A stretch of DNA of 64,000 bases from Longimicrobium sp. (GCF_036388275.1 NZ_DASVSF010000022.1:62001-126000), one strand, 5' to 3'; shown: positions 36,567 through 46,297, numbered from the stretch's first letter. Numbers and translations are program-made. Notes: generated by a model from the sequence alone, not told the origin.

Positions 36567-37115
36567 TCAGAGCCGTTCGAAGCGGATGTCGTCGATAAAG
36601 TTGCCGTAGTCGTCCCCGCCCGCATGCGCGAACTCGAGGTGCGCCTGCTGGGTAGAGCGTACCCGGAATGTCCGCGCGAACGTCGTCAGCGGGGCGTAAC
36701 TTTGCAGGGTAACGGTTTCGCTGAACGCACTCCCCACGGAAATCCGCATGGTGTTCGGCGGCTGGTTCGGCCGCGGCGTGCCCGACATTCTGAATTCGAG
36801 CCGGTAGGTGCCCGGCTTCAGGTCGAAACGCTGTTTGGAGCGGAGGGTTCCCGCGGCCTTCGTCGTGCCGTCCAGGTCTACGTAAAGGCCCTGCGCCTTG
36901 GGCAGAAAGTCGTCGAAGGGCGCCGTGCCCACCAAGTCCACGCTGCCGGACGTCACGTCCCAATTCACGAACCCCGTGTAGTTCAGCTTGTACAACCCCG
37001 AGTTTTCCATGTTGAAGCTTTCCACCATTAGAACCTCGGGTGGAGCGGTGGGCGAGTTGCACGCCATCAGCGGCAGGAACATCGACGCGCTCATCAACGG
37101 AACGAGAAAGCGCAT
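36567..37115 (-). CDS. Putative lipoprotein with a beta-sandwich (carbohydrate-binding-like) domain
   Basis: 182 aa. Lipobox PLMAC at residues 15-19. The mature protein is beta-rich: a strand with VDLVGTAPFD, a KQRFDLKPGTYRLEFRMSG segment, and a C-terminal FIDDIRFERL that resembles the last strand of DUF642 or CBM-like galactose-binding folds. No catalytic motif. It could bind a surface polysaccharide, but that is inferred only from fold and its neighbourhood of glycan genes. Confidence 0.7.
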   Translation of the reverse strand: MRFLVPLMSASMFLPLMACNSPTAPPEVLMVESFNMENSGLYKLNYTGFVNWDVTSGSVDLVGTAPFDDFLPKAQGLYVDLDGTTKAAGTLRSKQRFDLKPGTYRLEFRMSGTPRPNQPPNTMRISVGSAFSETVTLQSYAPLTTFARTFRVRSTQQAHLEFAHAGGDDYGNFIDDIRFERL

Positions 37116-37222
37116 TGGTCTCTCATACGGAAGGTGAAGCCCACACACGGGCAACCGCCCCGAAGGGGACGATAATTGCAGAATATCACACCCAAAACTT
37201 CTGGGCAAGCGCAGACGGGGCG

Positions 37223-38152
37223 CTACGGCTCCACCGTGCGCGCGTCCGTCGTCCGCCGCGCCAGCATCACCGCGGCGGCACCGCCCAGCAACTCGGCGGC
37301 GATTGTCCACAGGCGCGCCGCGATGGCCAGCACCGCCGCCACGCCCGAAGCCATGTACGGCTCCAGCAGCATCTTCATCGACACCTCGCGCAGCCCCGCG
37401 CCCCCCGGCAGCGGCGAGACGTAGCCGAACACGAACGAGAGCGCATTCACCCCGGTCAGCGCCGGCATCAGCGACCACGGCGCGTCGATCAGCGACGCGA
37501 TGAACAGGTGGTAGGCTGCGCCGTACAGCAGCCAACTCACGATCGACAGGCCCAGCAGCATCAAGCCATCGATCCACCCGCCGTTCCAGCGGATCACCTC
37601 GCGCTTCAGCAGGCGCGGGATCGTGGAAAGGAGGCGATTCAGGAAGGCCGGGTGCACGGCGAGTATAGCGCCCGCGGAGAGGGCGAGGGCCGGCCACAGC
37701 GGGTGGACGCCGCGGAAGATGCCGCCCGTGACCGTCCACGACGCCACGACCACGGCGGAGAGCAGCGACATTCCCGTGTGCACCAGCATGGAAGTCAGCA
37801 GCACGGCGCCGGACAGCCCCGCCGACCTGCTGAGCTGCGCGACGGCGATGAACTGGAAGACCTTGCCGGGAACGTAGCGCGCCAGGTTGGAAAGGAACCA
37901 GATGCGCTGCAGCGCGCCCAGCCGCACGGGCGGATGCTCGAAGTGGCGCAGCACCCGGCTCCATACCCACACCCCCCACGCCAGCACCAGCACGTGGGCC
38001 GCCACGCTGGCCGCCAGCAGGGCGGGGTTCGCCCGCCAGTCGAAGTCGCGAAGCTCGGCCCAGTGCGAATGGATGGTCGCCGCCAGGTACCAGACCGTGG
38101 CGGCGACCAGGAGGAACGCGACGGCCCGGCGCAGGGCCGGCGAGCGCTTCAC
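37223..38152 (-). CDS. UPF0104 / lysylphosphatidylglycerol-synthase-type membrane protein
   Basis: 309 aa with about eight hydrophobic segments. The signature ARYVPGKVFQ near residue 75 and SPLPGGAGLREV near 235 are typical of the LPG_synthase_TM/UPF0104 group, which includes the MprF flippase domain and related envelope proteins. The GTG start overlaps the stop of the YfhO-type gene by 4 bases (GTGA), so it is translated after it. Flippase or lipid-transfer activity is inferred from family only. Confidence 0.82.
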   Translation of the reverse strand: MKRSPALRRAVAFLLVAATVWYLAATIHSHWAELRDFDWRANPALLAASVAAHVLVLAWGVWVWSRVLRHFEHPPVRLGALQRIWFLSNLARYVPGKVFQFIAVAQLSRSAGLSGAVLLTSMLVHTGMSLLSAVVVASWTVTGGIFRGVHPLWPALALSAGAILAVHPAFLNRLLSTIPRLLKREVIRWNGGWIDGLMLLGLSIVSWLLYGAAYHLFIASLIDAPWSLMPALTGVNALSFVFGYVSPLPGGAGLREVSMKMLLEPYMASGVAAVLAIAARLWTIAAELLGGAAAVMLARRTTDARTVEP

Positions 38153-40563
38153 GCGTCCGTCGCCTCCACGGCCGCGGCCCCGCGGCGGCGGTGGCGGAAC
38201 AGCAGCCAGGCGCCGTACGCCGCCAGCAGCGCCAGGCAGGCCAGGTAGATGGAAAAGCCGGTGTGCAGCGCGGCCGAGCGGAAGGTGAACTCCACCGTGT
38301 GGGTGCCCGCGGGCACCACCAGGCCGCGGAAGGTGTGGTTGGTCTTGTAGACCGGCGTTTCGCGACCGTCCACCGTGGCCCGCCAGTCCGGGTACCAGTT
38401 GTCGGCCAGCACCAGGTACGCCGCGCGGTTGGCCGTCGTGCGCACCACCACGCGGTCGGGCTCGTGGCTCACCACCTGTGCGTTCCCCTGCAGCGGCCCC
38501 GCACCCACGGGCGGCGCGCCCGTGGTTTCCACGACCGCCGTGGTGCGAGGGTCCCAGGTGGTGTCCTGGAGGGCGGCGAGCGACTGCGCGGGCCCCTGCA
38601 CGGCGGTGACGCGCTCGGCCAGGTAGGCGCGGGGCAGGGCCAGGGCGTTCTCGTACACGATGGCCTGCTCGCCCCGGAACACCTCGCGCAGCCACGGCAT
38701 CTGCACCTGGGCCGAGATCACCAGGTACCGCACGTTGGCCGCCGCCAGAAAGCGCGGGTCGGCGAAGTTGTGGAAGTCGACGTACGTCTGCGTGCCGGCC
38801 CCGGCGAACTCGTTGTAGCTTTGCAGCTGGTTGCCGTGCTCGCCCGCCGCGCTCTCCAGGCCGAACCACATCGGCTGGTTGATGAACCGCGGCCAGGCGC
38901 TCTGCCCGGGAACGGACCAGTAGCGGAACGGCTTGGGCTGCTGCATCAGGAACGAGGTCACGTCGTCGGGGGCGTAGGCCACCTCGGGCGCGTCCATCGT
39001 CTGGAAGAACTTCTTTCCCACCATCCACAGGTCGGCCACGGTGATCAGCGACAGCAGCGCCATCGCCGCCACGCTCGACAGCTTCCGCTCCCACCAGGCC
39101 CAGATCGTTCCCGCCACCGCCGCGGCGAACAGGGCGAACCGCATCCACCCCTGCGACGGCGTCAGGCCGCTGGTGCCCTCCGCCATCCCCGCCGCGCCGC
39201 TGCCCAGGAACATCGCTCCCAGGACGGCGACGCCCACCACGCCGGCCCCGATCCACAGCACCGCTCCCGCGTCGTCCGTGGCATCCGTCCCCGGACGCCG
39301 TTCGCCCCGGGCGGCGCGCAGCTCCGCCAGGCGCTCCAGCGTGATCGCGGCCATGCAGATCAGCGAGAAGCTCAGGACGTAGTACGCCAGGTCGGGCGCG
39401 CGGAACCGCTTGAGGCCGGGAAGCACGTCGTAGTAGAGCTTGTACAGGGGCGTGTTGCCGCCCAGCGCCAGCGTCAGCGCGAACAGCCCCAGCCCCGCGA
39501 AGAACCACCAGTAGCGGTTGCGCCGCGAGTAGTACGCGCCCAGCGCCAGCAGCACCATCACCAGCGCGCCCACGTATTCCGTGTGAAGGCGAAAGGCGTT
39601 CTCGCCGCGGTAGACGGGAAACACGTACTCGCCGCGCTCGTTCTGCACGTTGGCGCCCACCTGCTCGGGCACGGCCAGCCCCAGCACGGCGCGCGGCGGC
39701 ATGGAGAACGAGGTGGAGTACTCGTATCCGCGCCCGCCCGTCATGCCGCGCGGCGACTTGTCGACGTAGTTCTGGAAGGGGAGGAAGTTGACGGCCGCCG
39801 TCACGAACCCGAACGCCACCGCCGCGATCCCCAGCGCCGCCACCTTCCCCAGCCGCGCGGGCTCGCGGTGCACGCGCAGCGACACCAGCAGGAACGCGGA
39901 CCACACCCCCGCCGCCAGCAGCAGGTAGTATGCGTTCTGGATCTGGAACGAGAGCAGCGCCATCCCCACGGTCGCCGCCGCGCCCACGAACGGCGCCACC
40001 GCCGCGGTGCGGATCCCCCGGTGAAGGAAGTAGAAGAGCAGGGGCGCCAGGGTGACCACGATGATGCGCCCGTCGTGGCCCGCGTACACCCACGACGTCA
40101 GGATGCCCGTCCACTGGAAGGCCAGCCCCACCACGAACGCCACCCACTTGCGGCACCCCAGCTCCCGCCCCAGCAGGTACATCCCCCACCCCGCGATTCC
40201 GAACTGGATCCAGAACAGCAGGGGAAAGAACAGCCGGGTGGAGCCGGCGAAGTCCGCCAGCCAGCGCACCGGATAGTAGGTGCTGCCGGGATTGGAGAAG
40301 AGCGGCACCCCGCCGTACACGTGCGGCACCCACCCGGGCAATCCGCCGGAACCGGTCTTCTGGGTGATGAAGTCGTAGTAGAAGAAGCCGGACTGCGTGT
40401 AGTCGGTCCCGAAGATGTGCCGCCCGGGAAGGAACGCGGGCAGAAAGTACAGCAGCGCCAGCGCAAAGTAGAGCGCGGCGGCCCAGCCGGCGCCCAGCTG
40501 GGGCTCGGTCTCGGCGGGGGTGCCCAGCGGCGGGCGGCGGGGCGGGGGAGCGGTCTTCTTCAT
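38149..40563 (-). CDS. YfhO-type large membrane protein
   Basis: 804 aa. About 13 transmembrane helices occupy residues 25-560, with an extracytoplasmic loop after helix 1 (LPGRHIFGTDYTQSGFF). The C-terminal 220 residues form a periplasmic beta-rich domain ending in LVLADNWYPDWRATVDG, then a last transmembrane helix and a basic tail. This layout is that of YfhO, which in Bacillus is needed for glycosylation of lipoteichoic acid, and GT-C type glycosyltransferases in general. The start overlaps the GT4 stop by 4 bases. It probably transfers a sugar from a lipid carrier outside the cytoplasm; the acceptor is unknown. Confidence 0.86.
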   Translation of the reverse strand: MKKTAPPPRRPPLGTPAETEPQLGAGWAAALYFALALLYFLPAFLPGRHIFGTDYTQSGFFYYDFITQKTGSGGLPGWVPHVYGGVPLFSNPGSTYYPVRWLADFAGSTRLFFPLLFWIQFGIAGWGMYLLGRELGCRKWVAFVVGLAFQWTGILTSWVYAGHDGRIIVVTLAPLLFYFLHRGIRTAAVAPFVGAAATVGMALLSFQIQNAYYLLLAAGVWSAFLLVSLRVHREPARLGKVAALGIAAVAFGFVTAAVNFLPFQNYVDKSPRGMTGGRGYEYSTSFSMPPRAVLGLAVPEQVGANVQNERGEYVFPVYRGENAFRLHTEYVGALVMVLLALGAYYSRRNRYWWFFAGLGLFALTLALGGNTPLYKLYYDVLPGLKRFRAPDLAYYVLSFSLICMAAITLERLAELRAARGERRPGTDATDDAGAVLWIGAGVVGVAVLGAMFLGSGAAGMAEGTSGLTPSQGWMRFALFAAAVAGTIWAWWERKLSSVAAMALLSLITVADLWMVGKKFFQTMDAPEVAYAPDDVTSFLMQQPKPFRYWSVPGQSAWPRFINQPMWFGLESAAGEHGNQLQSYNEFAGAGTQTYVDFHNFADPRFLAAANVRYLVISAQVQMPWLREVFRGEQAIVYENALALPRAYLAERVTAVQGPAQSLAALQDTTWDPRTTAVVETTGAPPVGAGPLQGNAQVVSHEPDRVVVRTTANRAAYLVLADNWYPDWRATVDGRETPVYKTNHTFRGLVVPAGTHTVEFTFRSAALHTGFSIYLACLALLAAYGAWLLFRHRRRGAAAVEATDA

Positions 40564-41690
40564 CGGGATGCTCGGGAACGGGACGCGGGGCGCCCCTCGG
40601 CGATTCGGTGGATGAACTGCAGGTGGTCCGCCGCCACGGCGTTCCAGCGGAAGCGCTCGGCCGATACGCGCGCCGACGCCGACAGGGCATCGCGCGCGGC
40701 GCGGTCGTCCAGCAGCCGCGCGGCGGCGGCGGCCAGCGCGGCCGCGTCGCCGGCGGGGACGGTGACGCCGCCGCGGGGCGGGTCCACCACCTCGGGGAGC
40801 GACCCCGCGGCGGCCGCCACGAGAGGTACGCCCGCGGCCATGGCCTCGGCGGCCACCATGCCGAAGCCCTCGAAGCGCGAGGGCATCAGCTGTACGGCGG
40901 CACCGGCGAACAGGGCCTGGCGCTCGCCCTCGCTGACGGCGCCCAGCATGCGGACGCTGCGGTCGATGCCCAGCTCGCGCGACATCGCCGCCACCCGGTC
41001 GGCGTCCTTGCCGCGCCCGGCGATCCGCAGCTCCAGCGCGGGCCGGCCGCGCACCAGCAGGGCGAAGGCCTGCAGCAGGGTGTCCAGCCCCTTCTGGAAT
41101 ACGTCCAGCCGCCCGAAGTACAGCAGGTACTCTTCCGGGCGCCGGGGGAGGGCGAACAGCTCGTCGGGCACACCGGCGTACACCATGTCGATGGGCACGC
41201 CCGGCGCGATGGTCCGCAGCAGGTCGCGCGTGGCCAGCGAGGTGGCGCTCAGCCGCGCGGCGCGGCGGATCATCGACGTCTCCAGCCGGCCGATGGCGGG
41301 GGCCAGCACCCGCCCCCACCGCTCCCGCGCCGTCGGGCCGCTCACGTGGTGGACGGTGATGCCCGCGGGGCGGTCCGTGGGGACGAAGACGGGGGTGTAG
41401 GTGGAAAAATCGAACACCGCCGCGTCGTACTCCGCCGACCTCAGCAGGGCGTTGGCCGCGCGGGCATACGTCAGGCGGCTCCACGCGTACGGGCCCGCCG
41501 CGCCCAGGCGCAGGTAGCGCACCCCGTCCACGGTCTCGTCCCGGGCGCCGGGGTAGCTCCCCGTGGCCACGGTCGCCTCGACGTCGTCCGCCAGGTGCCG
41601 GTACAGCTCGAAGACGCGGACGGCGCCGCCGCCCGCCACCCAGGGGTTGGCCGGGTCGTCGTAGATGACGTGAAGAACCCGCGGCTTCAC
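40560..41690 (-). CDS. GT4 family glycosyltransferase
   Basis: 376 aa, GT-B fold. The N-terminal domain has GGGAVRVFELYRHLADD near residue 20. The C-terminal domain has the donor-binding stretch YFGRLDVFQKGLDTLLQAF, then MPSRFEGFGMVAAEAMAAGVP with the E-x7-E motif, both diagnostic of GT4. The GTG start overlaps the methyltransferase stop by 4 bases. Retaining transfer of a sugar from a nucleotide donor is expected, but donor and acceptor are unknown. Confidence 0.9.
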   Translation of the reverse strand: MKPRVLHVIYDDPANPWVAGGGAVRVFELYRHLADDVEATVATGSYPGARDETVDGVRYLRLGAAGPYAWSRLTYARAANALLRSAEYDAAVFDFSTYTPVFVPTDRPAGITVHHVSGPTARERWGRVLAPAIGRLETSMIRRAARLSATSLATRDLLRTIAPGVPIDMVYAGVPDELFALPRRPEEYLLYFGRLDVFQKGLDTLLQAFALLVRGRPALELRIAGRGKDADRVAAMSRELGIDRSVRMLGAVSEGERQALFAGAAVQLMPSRFEGFGMVAAEAMAAGVPLVAAAAGSLPEVVDPPRGGVTVPAGDAAALAAAAARLLDDRAARDALSASARVSAERFRWNAVAADHLQFIHRIAEGRPASRSRASR

Positions 41691-42586
41691 GGGTCGCGGC
41701 GCGCGATGAAGAAGTTGCTGCCGATGGCCACGTCCCACATCAGCCGCATCGCCGGGTTCTGGAAGGGCCAGCGGCGCGACCCGAAGTACCCCGCCAGCGT
41801 TCGCTTCAGCCCCGGCCTCACCTCTTCCGGCCGGGCGATGCGGTTGCGCAGGTAGTGCACCCACAGCTCGCGGGGCGGCACCTCGATGGAAAAGCCCGCG
41901 GCGCGCAGCATCCGCTTGAGCGTGGGGCGGGTGGGGATCACCCCCACGTCGTAGGTGCCCTCGCCGCCGCCGCGCAGCTTTTCGAAGTACCAGATCTGCA
42001 TCCGCCGCGGCATCAGCACCAGGCCGGCCAGGTCGTAGTGCGGATCGTTCCACAGGCTGTACGCCGAGAACGGCTTGGGCGTCACCATGTACAGCAGCCC
42101 GCCCGGCTTCAGCACGCGGCGGATTTCCAGCAGCGTCTTTTCGCGGTCGGTCACGTGCTCCAGCACGTTGTCCAGGATCACCAGGTCGAACGACCCGTCC
42201 TGCCAGGGCAGCGCCTCGGCGATGCCGCTGCGCAGCTCCACCTCCACGCCGTGCTCCTCCGCCCGCAGCCGTCCGCGCGCCAGGCTCTTCTCGTCGAGTT
42301 CGATCCCCGCGCACCGAGCGCCGCGCTCGGCGAAGGCAATGAGCACCCCCGCGTCGCCGCAGCCGATGTCCAGCACCCGCGCCCCCGCCGTGGCGAAGCC
42401 GGGAACGTACTTCTGCAGCGTGTCGACCACGTAGAACCCGCGCGCGTACTCGCTGACGTACAGGTTCTTCCAGGTGTCGAAGTTCTCGGAGTTCCACCAG
42501 CCGGCGCGCTCGGCCTCGAGCGCCGCCAGGTAGCGGGGCTCGACGGCGGAGGTGTCGGTGCGGCTGACGCGTGCTTGGGTCGTCAC
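41687..42586 (-). CDS. Class I SAM-dependent methyltransferase of a glycan operon
   Basis: 299 aa with a GTG start. Motif I is VLDIGCGDAGV (about residues 71-81), motif II holds the acidic IELDE, and the WQDGSFDLVILDNVLEHV segment is typical of Methyltransf_11/23 proteins acting on small molecules or sugars. The N-terminal 50 residues include WWNSENFDTWKN, seen in methyltransferases of polysaccharide clusters. It opens a run of four genes linked by 4-base overlaps (41687 to 37223). Confidence 0.86.
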   Translation of the reverse strand: MTTQARVSRTDTSAVEPRYLAALEAERAGWWNSENFDTWKNLYVSEYARGFYVVDTLQKYVPGFATAGARVLDIGCGDAGVLIAFAERGARCAGIELDEKSLARGRLRAEEHGVEVELRSGIAEALPWQDGSFDLVILDNVLEHVTDREKTLLEIRRVLKPGGLLYMVTPKPFSAYSLWNDPHYDLAGLVLMPRRMQIWYFEKLRGGGEGTYDVGVIPTRPTLKRMLRAAGFSIEVPPRELWVHYLRNRIARPEEVRPGLKRTLAGYFGSRRWPFQNPAMRLMWDVAIGSNFFIARRDP

Positions 42587-42656
42587 GAGTGCGGATGGGC
42601 GGTGCGTGCGAAGGCCGATCGGGGCGCGGCGGCCCCGTAGCGGCCGGCCGGGAACC

Positions 42657-42701
42657 GAAAACCCCCTCCTCGCCACGCGGGATGCGTTCGCGAGAGGGGG
42701 T
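42657..42701 (-). terminator. Rho-independent terminator after the 42757-43383 lipoprotein gene
   Basis: Arms ACCCCCTCCTCGC and GCGAGAGGGGGT pair with a single bulge. On the minus strand the hairpin is followed by a TTTT run, the usual order for a terminator of the upstream minus-strand gene. Confidence 0.8.
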
Positions 42702-42756
42702 ATTCTACGCGCAAAGCCCCGCGCGCGGGAGGGCGGCGTGCCCGGAGCGGCCGCGG

Positions 42757-43383
42757 CTAGCCGTCCAGGTCCCAGCGCAGCTCGTCGATGCGCGTGGTCC
42801 AGGCGGGATCTTCGCCGTAGTGGCGAACGCCGATCGCGCCCTCGGCCGGGGTGTCGGCGGGCATGGGAACCGCCTCGAGCAAGGTGCCGTCGAAGTAGAT
42901 CAGCAGCTCGCCGTCGCCCGCCTCCAGGCGAACCGTGTGCGGGGTGCCGCGCGGCCAGGCGACGTTGAGCGAGGCAAGTTCGTCGAAGTCCCCGCCCACG
43001 CGCGTGTACAGCGCCAGGTTGTTTCCGTAGAACCAGGGACTCTGGGCGTCGTCGCGAAAGGCCAGCAGCACGTAGTTCTGGTTGTCCACGAAGCGAAGGA
43101 CCAGGCCGCCGTCGTCCGCCGCGTCGGACTTCGCTTCCACCCAGCCCGTCTTCATCCGGGTGCCCGTGCGCACCAGCACGTTGTGCTCGGCGGTGCCGCG
43201 GCCGCTCAGCACGCCGTTGGCCACCGACCAGGTGCCGCCTCCGTCGGTGAACGCCTGGTACTTGCCGATCGTATTGCTGGTGAAGGGGTCGCTCCCGGTG
43301 CCGTCTGAACCGGTCGACGACGACGAGCAGCCGGTGAGGGCGGCGCACGACAGGGCGGCAGCCAGCCGCAGGCAGTTGCGCAT
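42757..43383 (-). CDS. Lipoprotein with a concanavalin-like domain
   Basis: 208 aa. Lipobox ALTGC at residues 15-19, then a Ser/Gly-rich linker. The mature domain (about 40-205) has the strand pattern of LamG/DUF1080 sandwich domains: WSVANGVLSGRG, DDGGLVLRFVDNQNYVLLAFRDD, and an ending GAIGVRHYGEDPAWTTRIDELRW. Such domains bind carbohydrate. No catalytic residues. It precedes the glycan operon and is terminated separately. Confidence 0.75.
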   Translation of the reverse strand: MRNCLRLAAALSCAALTGCSSSSTGSDGTGSDPFTSNTIGKYQAFTDGGGTWSVANGVLSGRGTAEHNVLVRTGTRMKTGWVEAKSDAADDGGLVLRFVDNQNYVLLAFRDDAQSPWFYGNNLALYTRVGGDFDELASLNVAWPRGTPHTVRLEAGDGELLIYFDGTLLEAVPMPADTPAEGAIGVRHYGEDPAWTTRIDELRWDLDG

Positions 43384-43502
43384 GGTCGGTTCGACTGTGG
43401 ACGCGGGCGCCGGCAGGTCCGGCGCACTGGTGAACAACGCTTCAGGCCAGGAGACCGGGACGCAGGCGGCGGTGCGCGCCCTCCCGCGCCGGTCCCCGGA
43501 CG

Positions 43503-44999
43503 CTAGGGCCGCCAGGCGGGCTCGCTGAGCGCTTCCGAATAGGGCAGGGGAATGCGAAGCCCGGTCGCCACCTGAACGACCTCCAGGCGGCGGCTGGCAA
43601 CGTCGTAGCCGGCGATCCAGCGGTCGTCGGGAGACCAGTCGATGCCGAACGCATAGCTCCCGCTGCCCACCTGCCGATCGCCCGCTCCCGCGGACGACAT
43701 CAGGCGGATGGGTCCGTTCGAGTTCCCGTTTACGTCGAGGTAGGCGATGGTGTCGCCGTGGGACCATTCCGGGGTGTGGCCGAGCACGTTCTGCAGCACC
43801 AGCTGCCCCGTCTGCATGTTCAGGATGCGCATGGTGACGTCGCGGCTGCTGCTGGCCTCGAGGAAGTACGCCACCCGGTCACCCGTCGGGGAGGTCGTGG
43901 GATACCCCTGGGTGCGGTCGTTGGCCACGAAACCGGGAACCAGCTGCAGCCCCGTGCCGTCCGCGCGAACCCGGTAGGGATAGCCGCGGGAGACGTTGTT
44001 GTAGCCGCCGAAGTACACCCACTGCCCGTCGCGCGAGGGGTGCGGCCACACCTCCCCCGCCAGGGGATTCGTGCCCTGCACCAGCGGGCGGGTGGTTCCG
44101 TTCAGGTCCGACACGAAGGCGTGGCCGATGTGCTGGGTGCTGAAGACGAACATCTGCCCGCCGGGAAACCACCGCGGAGAGCGGGTGGCGCTCATGGCCA
44201 CGATGCGCTTGTAGCTGGAGCCGTCAAGGTTGAAGCCGTAGACGCCGTCCGGACCGACGGCCAGCAGGTATCCCTGGGGAACCACGCTCACCGCCACGGT
44301 CCGGCTGAGCGCGCCCGCCGAGAGAGTGAGCGTCGCCCGGCCGACCGCCTGCCCGCTCACCGTGGCGCCGCTCACGGTCGCCACGGACGTCGCAGACGAG
44401 GTGGTCGAATGCGCCGGGGTGGGGATCGCGTTCCACCACCGGTCGGTGGCGCCGACGCGCAGGGCGTAGCTGCCCCCCGCGAAGACCGCGGTATCCGCGG
44501 GGCTCACCGTCAGCTGCGCGGGAGCGCCCGCGTTGATCGTGAACGAGGCCGAGCCGGCCAGGCCCAGCGTGGGCGCGGTGATGGTCACGGTCCCGGCGGC
44601 GGCGACGACTCCCATCCGCACCCGCATCACCGCGCGGCCCGTGGCGTCGGTCACGGCGGTCGCCGCCCCCTGGTAGGGGTCTGGTGCCGCCGCGCTCAGC
44701 AGCAGCGTCGGCTGGTCAAATCCCCGCAGCCGTTCCACGCTCGACTCGAACCGAACGGAGATCCCCTCCCGCAGCTCGCCGGCGCTGTCGCGCACCTCCA
44801 CGATCAGCGGCTGGGGGAGAAAGGCAGTCACGGTGTCGGTGACGCCGGCCCCGGAAACCACGCGGATGCCGGCGGGTTCCCGCTTCTTCGTTCCGCCCGG
44901 GTTCTCGCACGCGCTGGCCACCAGCGACACGACCAGCAGGCTGAGCGCGCCCACGGCGATCCGGACGTGCTTCGGAGTACGGAGTTGATGAAAACGCAT
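43503..44999 (-). CDS. Lipoprotein with Ig-like domains and TolB/WD40-like propeller
   Basis: 498 aa. Signal with lipobox LVASAC (Cys near 34). The first part (about 45-155) is an Ig-like, invasin-type domain (TDVTGRAVMRVRM). A second Ig-like BIG_2 domain is at about 165-255 (VSPADTAVFAGGSYAL). The C-terminal 235 residues repeat blades with SPRWFPGG, PHPSRDG, SPTGDRVAYF and SPDDRWIAGYD, as in the TolB/WD40-like (PD40) propeller. It may bind a surface partner. The frame is open upstream, but the ATG at 44999 begins the signal peptide. Confidence 0.8.
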   Translation of the reverse strand: MRFHQLRTPKHVRIAVGALSLLVVSLVASACENPGGTKKREPAGIRVVSGAGVTDTVTAFLPQPLIVEVRDSAGELREGISVRFESSVERLRGFDQPTLLLSAAAPDPYQGAATAVTDATGRAVMRVRMGVVAAAGTVTITAPTLGLAGSASFTINAGAPAQLTVSPADTAVFAGGSYALRVGATDRWWNAIPTPAHSTTSSATSVATVSGATVSGQAVGRATLTLSAGALSRTVAVSVVPQGYLLAVGPDGVYGFNLDGSSYKRIVAMSATRSPRWFPGGQMFVFSTQHIGHAFVSDLNGTTRPLVQGTNPLAGEVWPHPSRDGQWVYFGGYNNVSRGYPYRVRADGTGLQLVPGFVANDRTQGYPTTSPTGDRVAYFLEASSSRDVTMRILNMQTGQLVLQNVLGHTPEWSHGDTIAYLDVNGNSNGPIRLMSSAGAGDRQVGSGSYAFGIDWSPDDRWIAGYDVASRRLEVVQVATGLRIPLPYSEALSEPAWRP

Positions 45000-45100
45000 G
45001 GTGATCGATGGAGCGGGGAAGGGATGGTTGCGGAAAGAGAAAAATCTAACACGAACAAACGTTTCAAACCAGCGAGTCATGACAGGGAACCGGGCCCTGA

Positions 45101-46297
45101 TCAGCGCCCCGCCACCCGCCGGTATACCTCCGCCAGCCGCCCCACGATCACGTCCCACGAGAAGCCGGCCTCCACGTCCTCGCGCCCGTGCAGCCCCATC
45201 GCCCGGGCCGCCGCGGGGTCGTCCATCATCCGCGTAATCGCGTTCGCCAGCGGGCCCGCATCGCCGGGAGGAACGAGAAAGCCGTTGCGCCCGTCGCGGA
45301 CGATGTCGACGATGCCGCCGGCCGCGCTGGCGATGGTGGGCTTGCCGTAGCTCATCGCCTCGAGCAGCACCACGCCCAGCCCCTCGGTGTCGCCCTTGGC
45401 GTCGACCACGGCGGGAAGCACGAAGCAGTCGCAGGCCGCGATGCGCGCCTTGAGCTCGTCCTGGGAAACGAAGCCGTGGAAGATCGCGCGCTCGCCCAGC
45501 CCCAGCCGCACGGCCTGCTCCTGCAGCCGCGGCCGCTCCGGGCCCTCTCCCACCACGCGGAGGAGGACGGGGCGCTCCGGCGCGAGGGTGGTCAGTGCGT
45601 CCAGCAGCAGGTGCACGCCCTTGCGCTCCACCAGCCGTCCGACGAACAGCAGCTCGAAGGGGGCCGCGGGGTCCGTGCGCGCGGGCGGAAGCCGGACCGG
45701 CGGCTCCACGGTTGCGCCGAAGGGGATGATGGCCGCGTCCGCCCCGGGCACCTGCCGCTTCAGCCGGCCCGCGGTGTAGGTGGAGATGGCCGTCACCGCG
45801 TCGGAGCCGCGCACGATGCGCCGCAGCACGGGGGAAAGGAACGGCAGCTCCTTTTCCATCCACGTCAGCTCCACGCCGAAGAACGTGGACACCAGCGGCA
45901 CGCCGGACGCGCGCTTGGCCGCCAGCCCGATCACCCCGTGGGGCAGGGGCCAGAAGGCGTGCACCACGCCGAAGCGCCTCGTGCGCGCCAGCCGCGCGGC
46001 GGCGAGCGACCCGGAGGCCACGTAGCCGGGGACGAGGCCCAGGAACGCGGGCTTCTCGCGGATGCGGTCGGGCGCCGTCTGGTCGTGGGTGAGCGTTTCC
46101 CACGGGCGGGGCGCGTAGCGAAAGCGGTGGACCGTCACGCCGTCCACCGTCTGCGCGCGCAGGCCGCGGTAGGCGGGCGCCAGCACCTCTACGTCCACGC
46201 CCAGCGGCCGCAGCCGGCGGATGGTTTCCACCATCCAGGGCGTGATGACGTCGTCCGGGTCTCGCGGATAGGCCGAGACCAGGTACAGTACCTTCAC
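45101..46297 (-). CDS. GT4 family glycosyltransferase
   Basis: 398 aa, GT-B fold, beginning GTG-initiated VKVLYLVSAYPRDPDD. An N-terminal acceptor domain contains HAFWPLPHGVIG. The C-terminal domain has LLFVGRLVERKGVHLLLDAL and a DTEGLGVVLLEAMSYGKPT stretch with the E-x7-E motif. This is a typical retaining glycosyltransferase of cell-surface glycan assembly. It is divergent from the polyprenol-phosphate mannose synthase gene, with 94 bp between. Confidence 0.9.
   Translation of the reverse strand: MKVLYLVSAYPRDPDDVITPWMVETIRRLRPLGVDVEVLAPAYRGLRAQTVDGVTVHRFRYAPRPWETLTHDQTAPDRIREKPAFLGLVPGYVASGSLAAARLARTRRFGVVHAFWPLPHGVIGLAAKRASGVPLVSTFFGVELTWMEKELPFLSPVLRRIVRGSDAVTAISTYTAGRLKRQVPGADAAIIPFGATVEPPVRLPPARTDPAAPFELLFVGRLVERKGVHLLLDALTTLAPERPVLLRVVGEGPERPRLQEQAVRLGLGERAIFHGFVSQDELKARIAACDCFVLPAVVDAKGDTEGLGVVLLEAMSYGKPTIASAAGGIVDIVRDGRNGFLVPPGDAGPLANAITRMMDDPAAARAMGLHGREDVEAGFSWDVIVGRLAEVYRRVAGR

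Noticed and set aside
38191..41400. A 1069-codon plus-strand frame opposite the YfhO and GT4 genes
   Set aside because: Antisense shadow with His/Arg/Gln-rich content and no family motif. The minus-strand genes are well supported.
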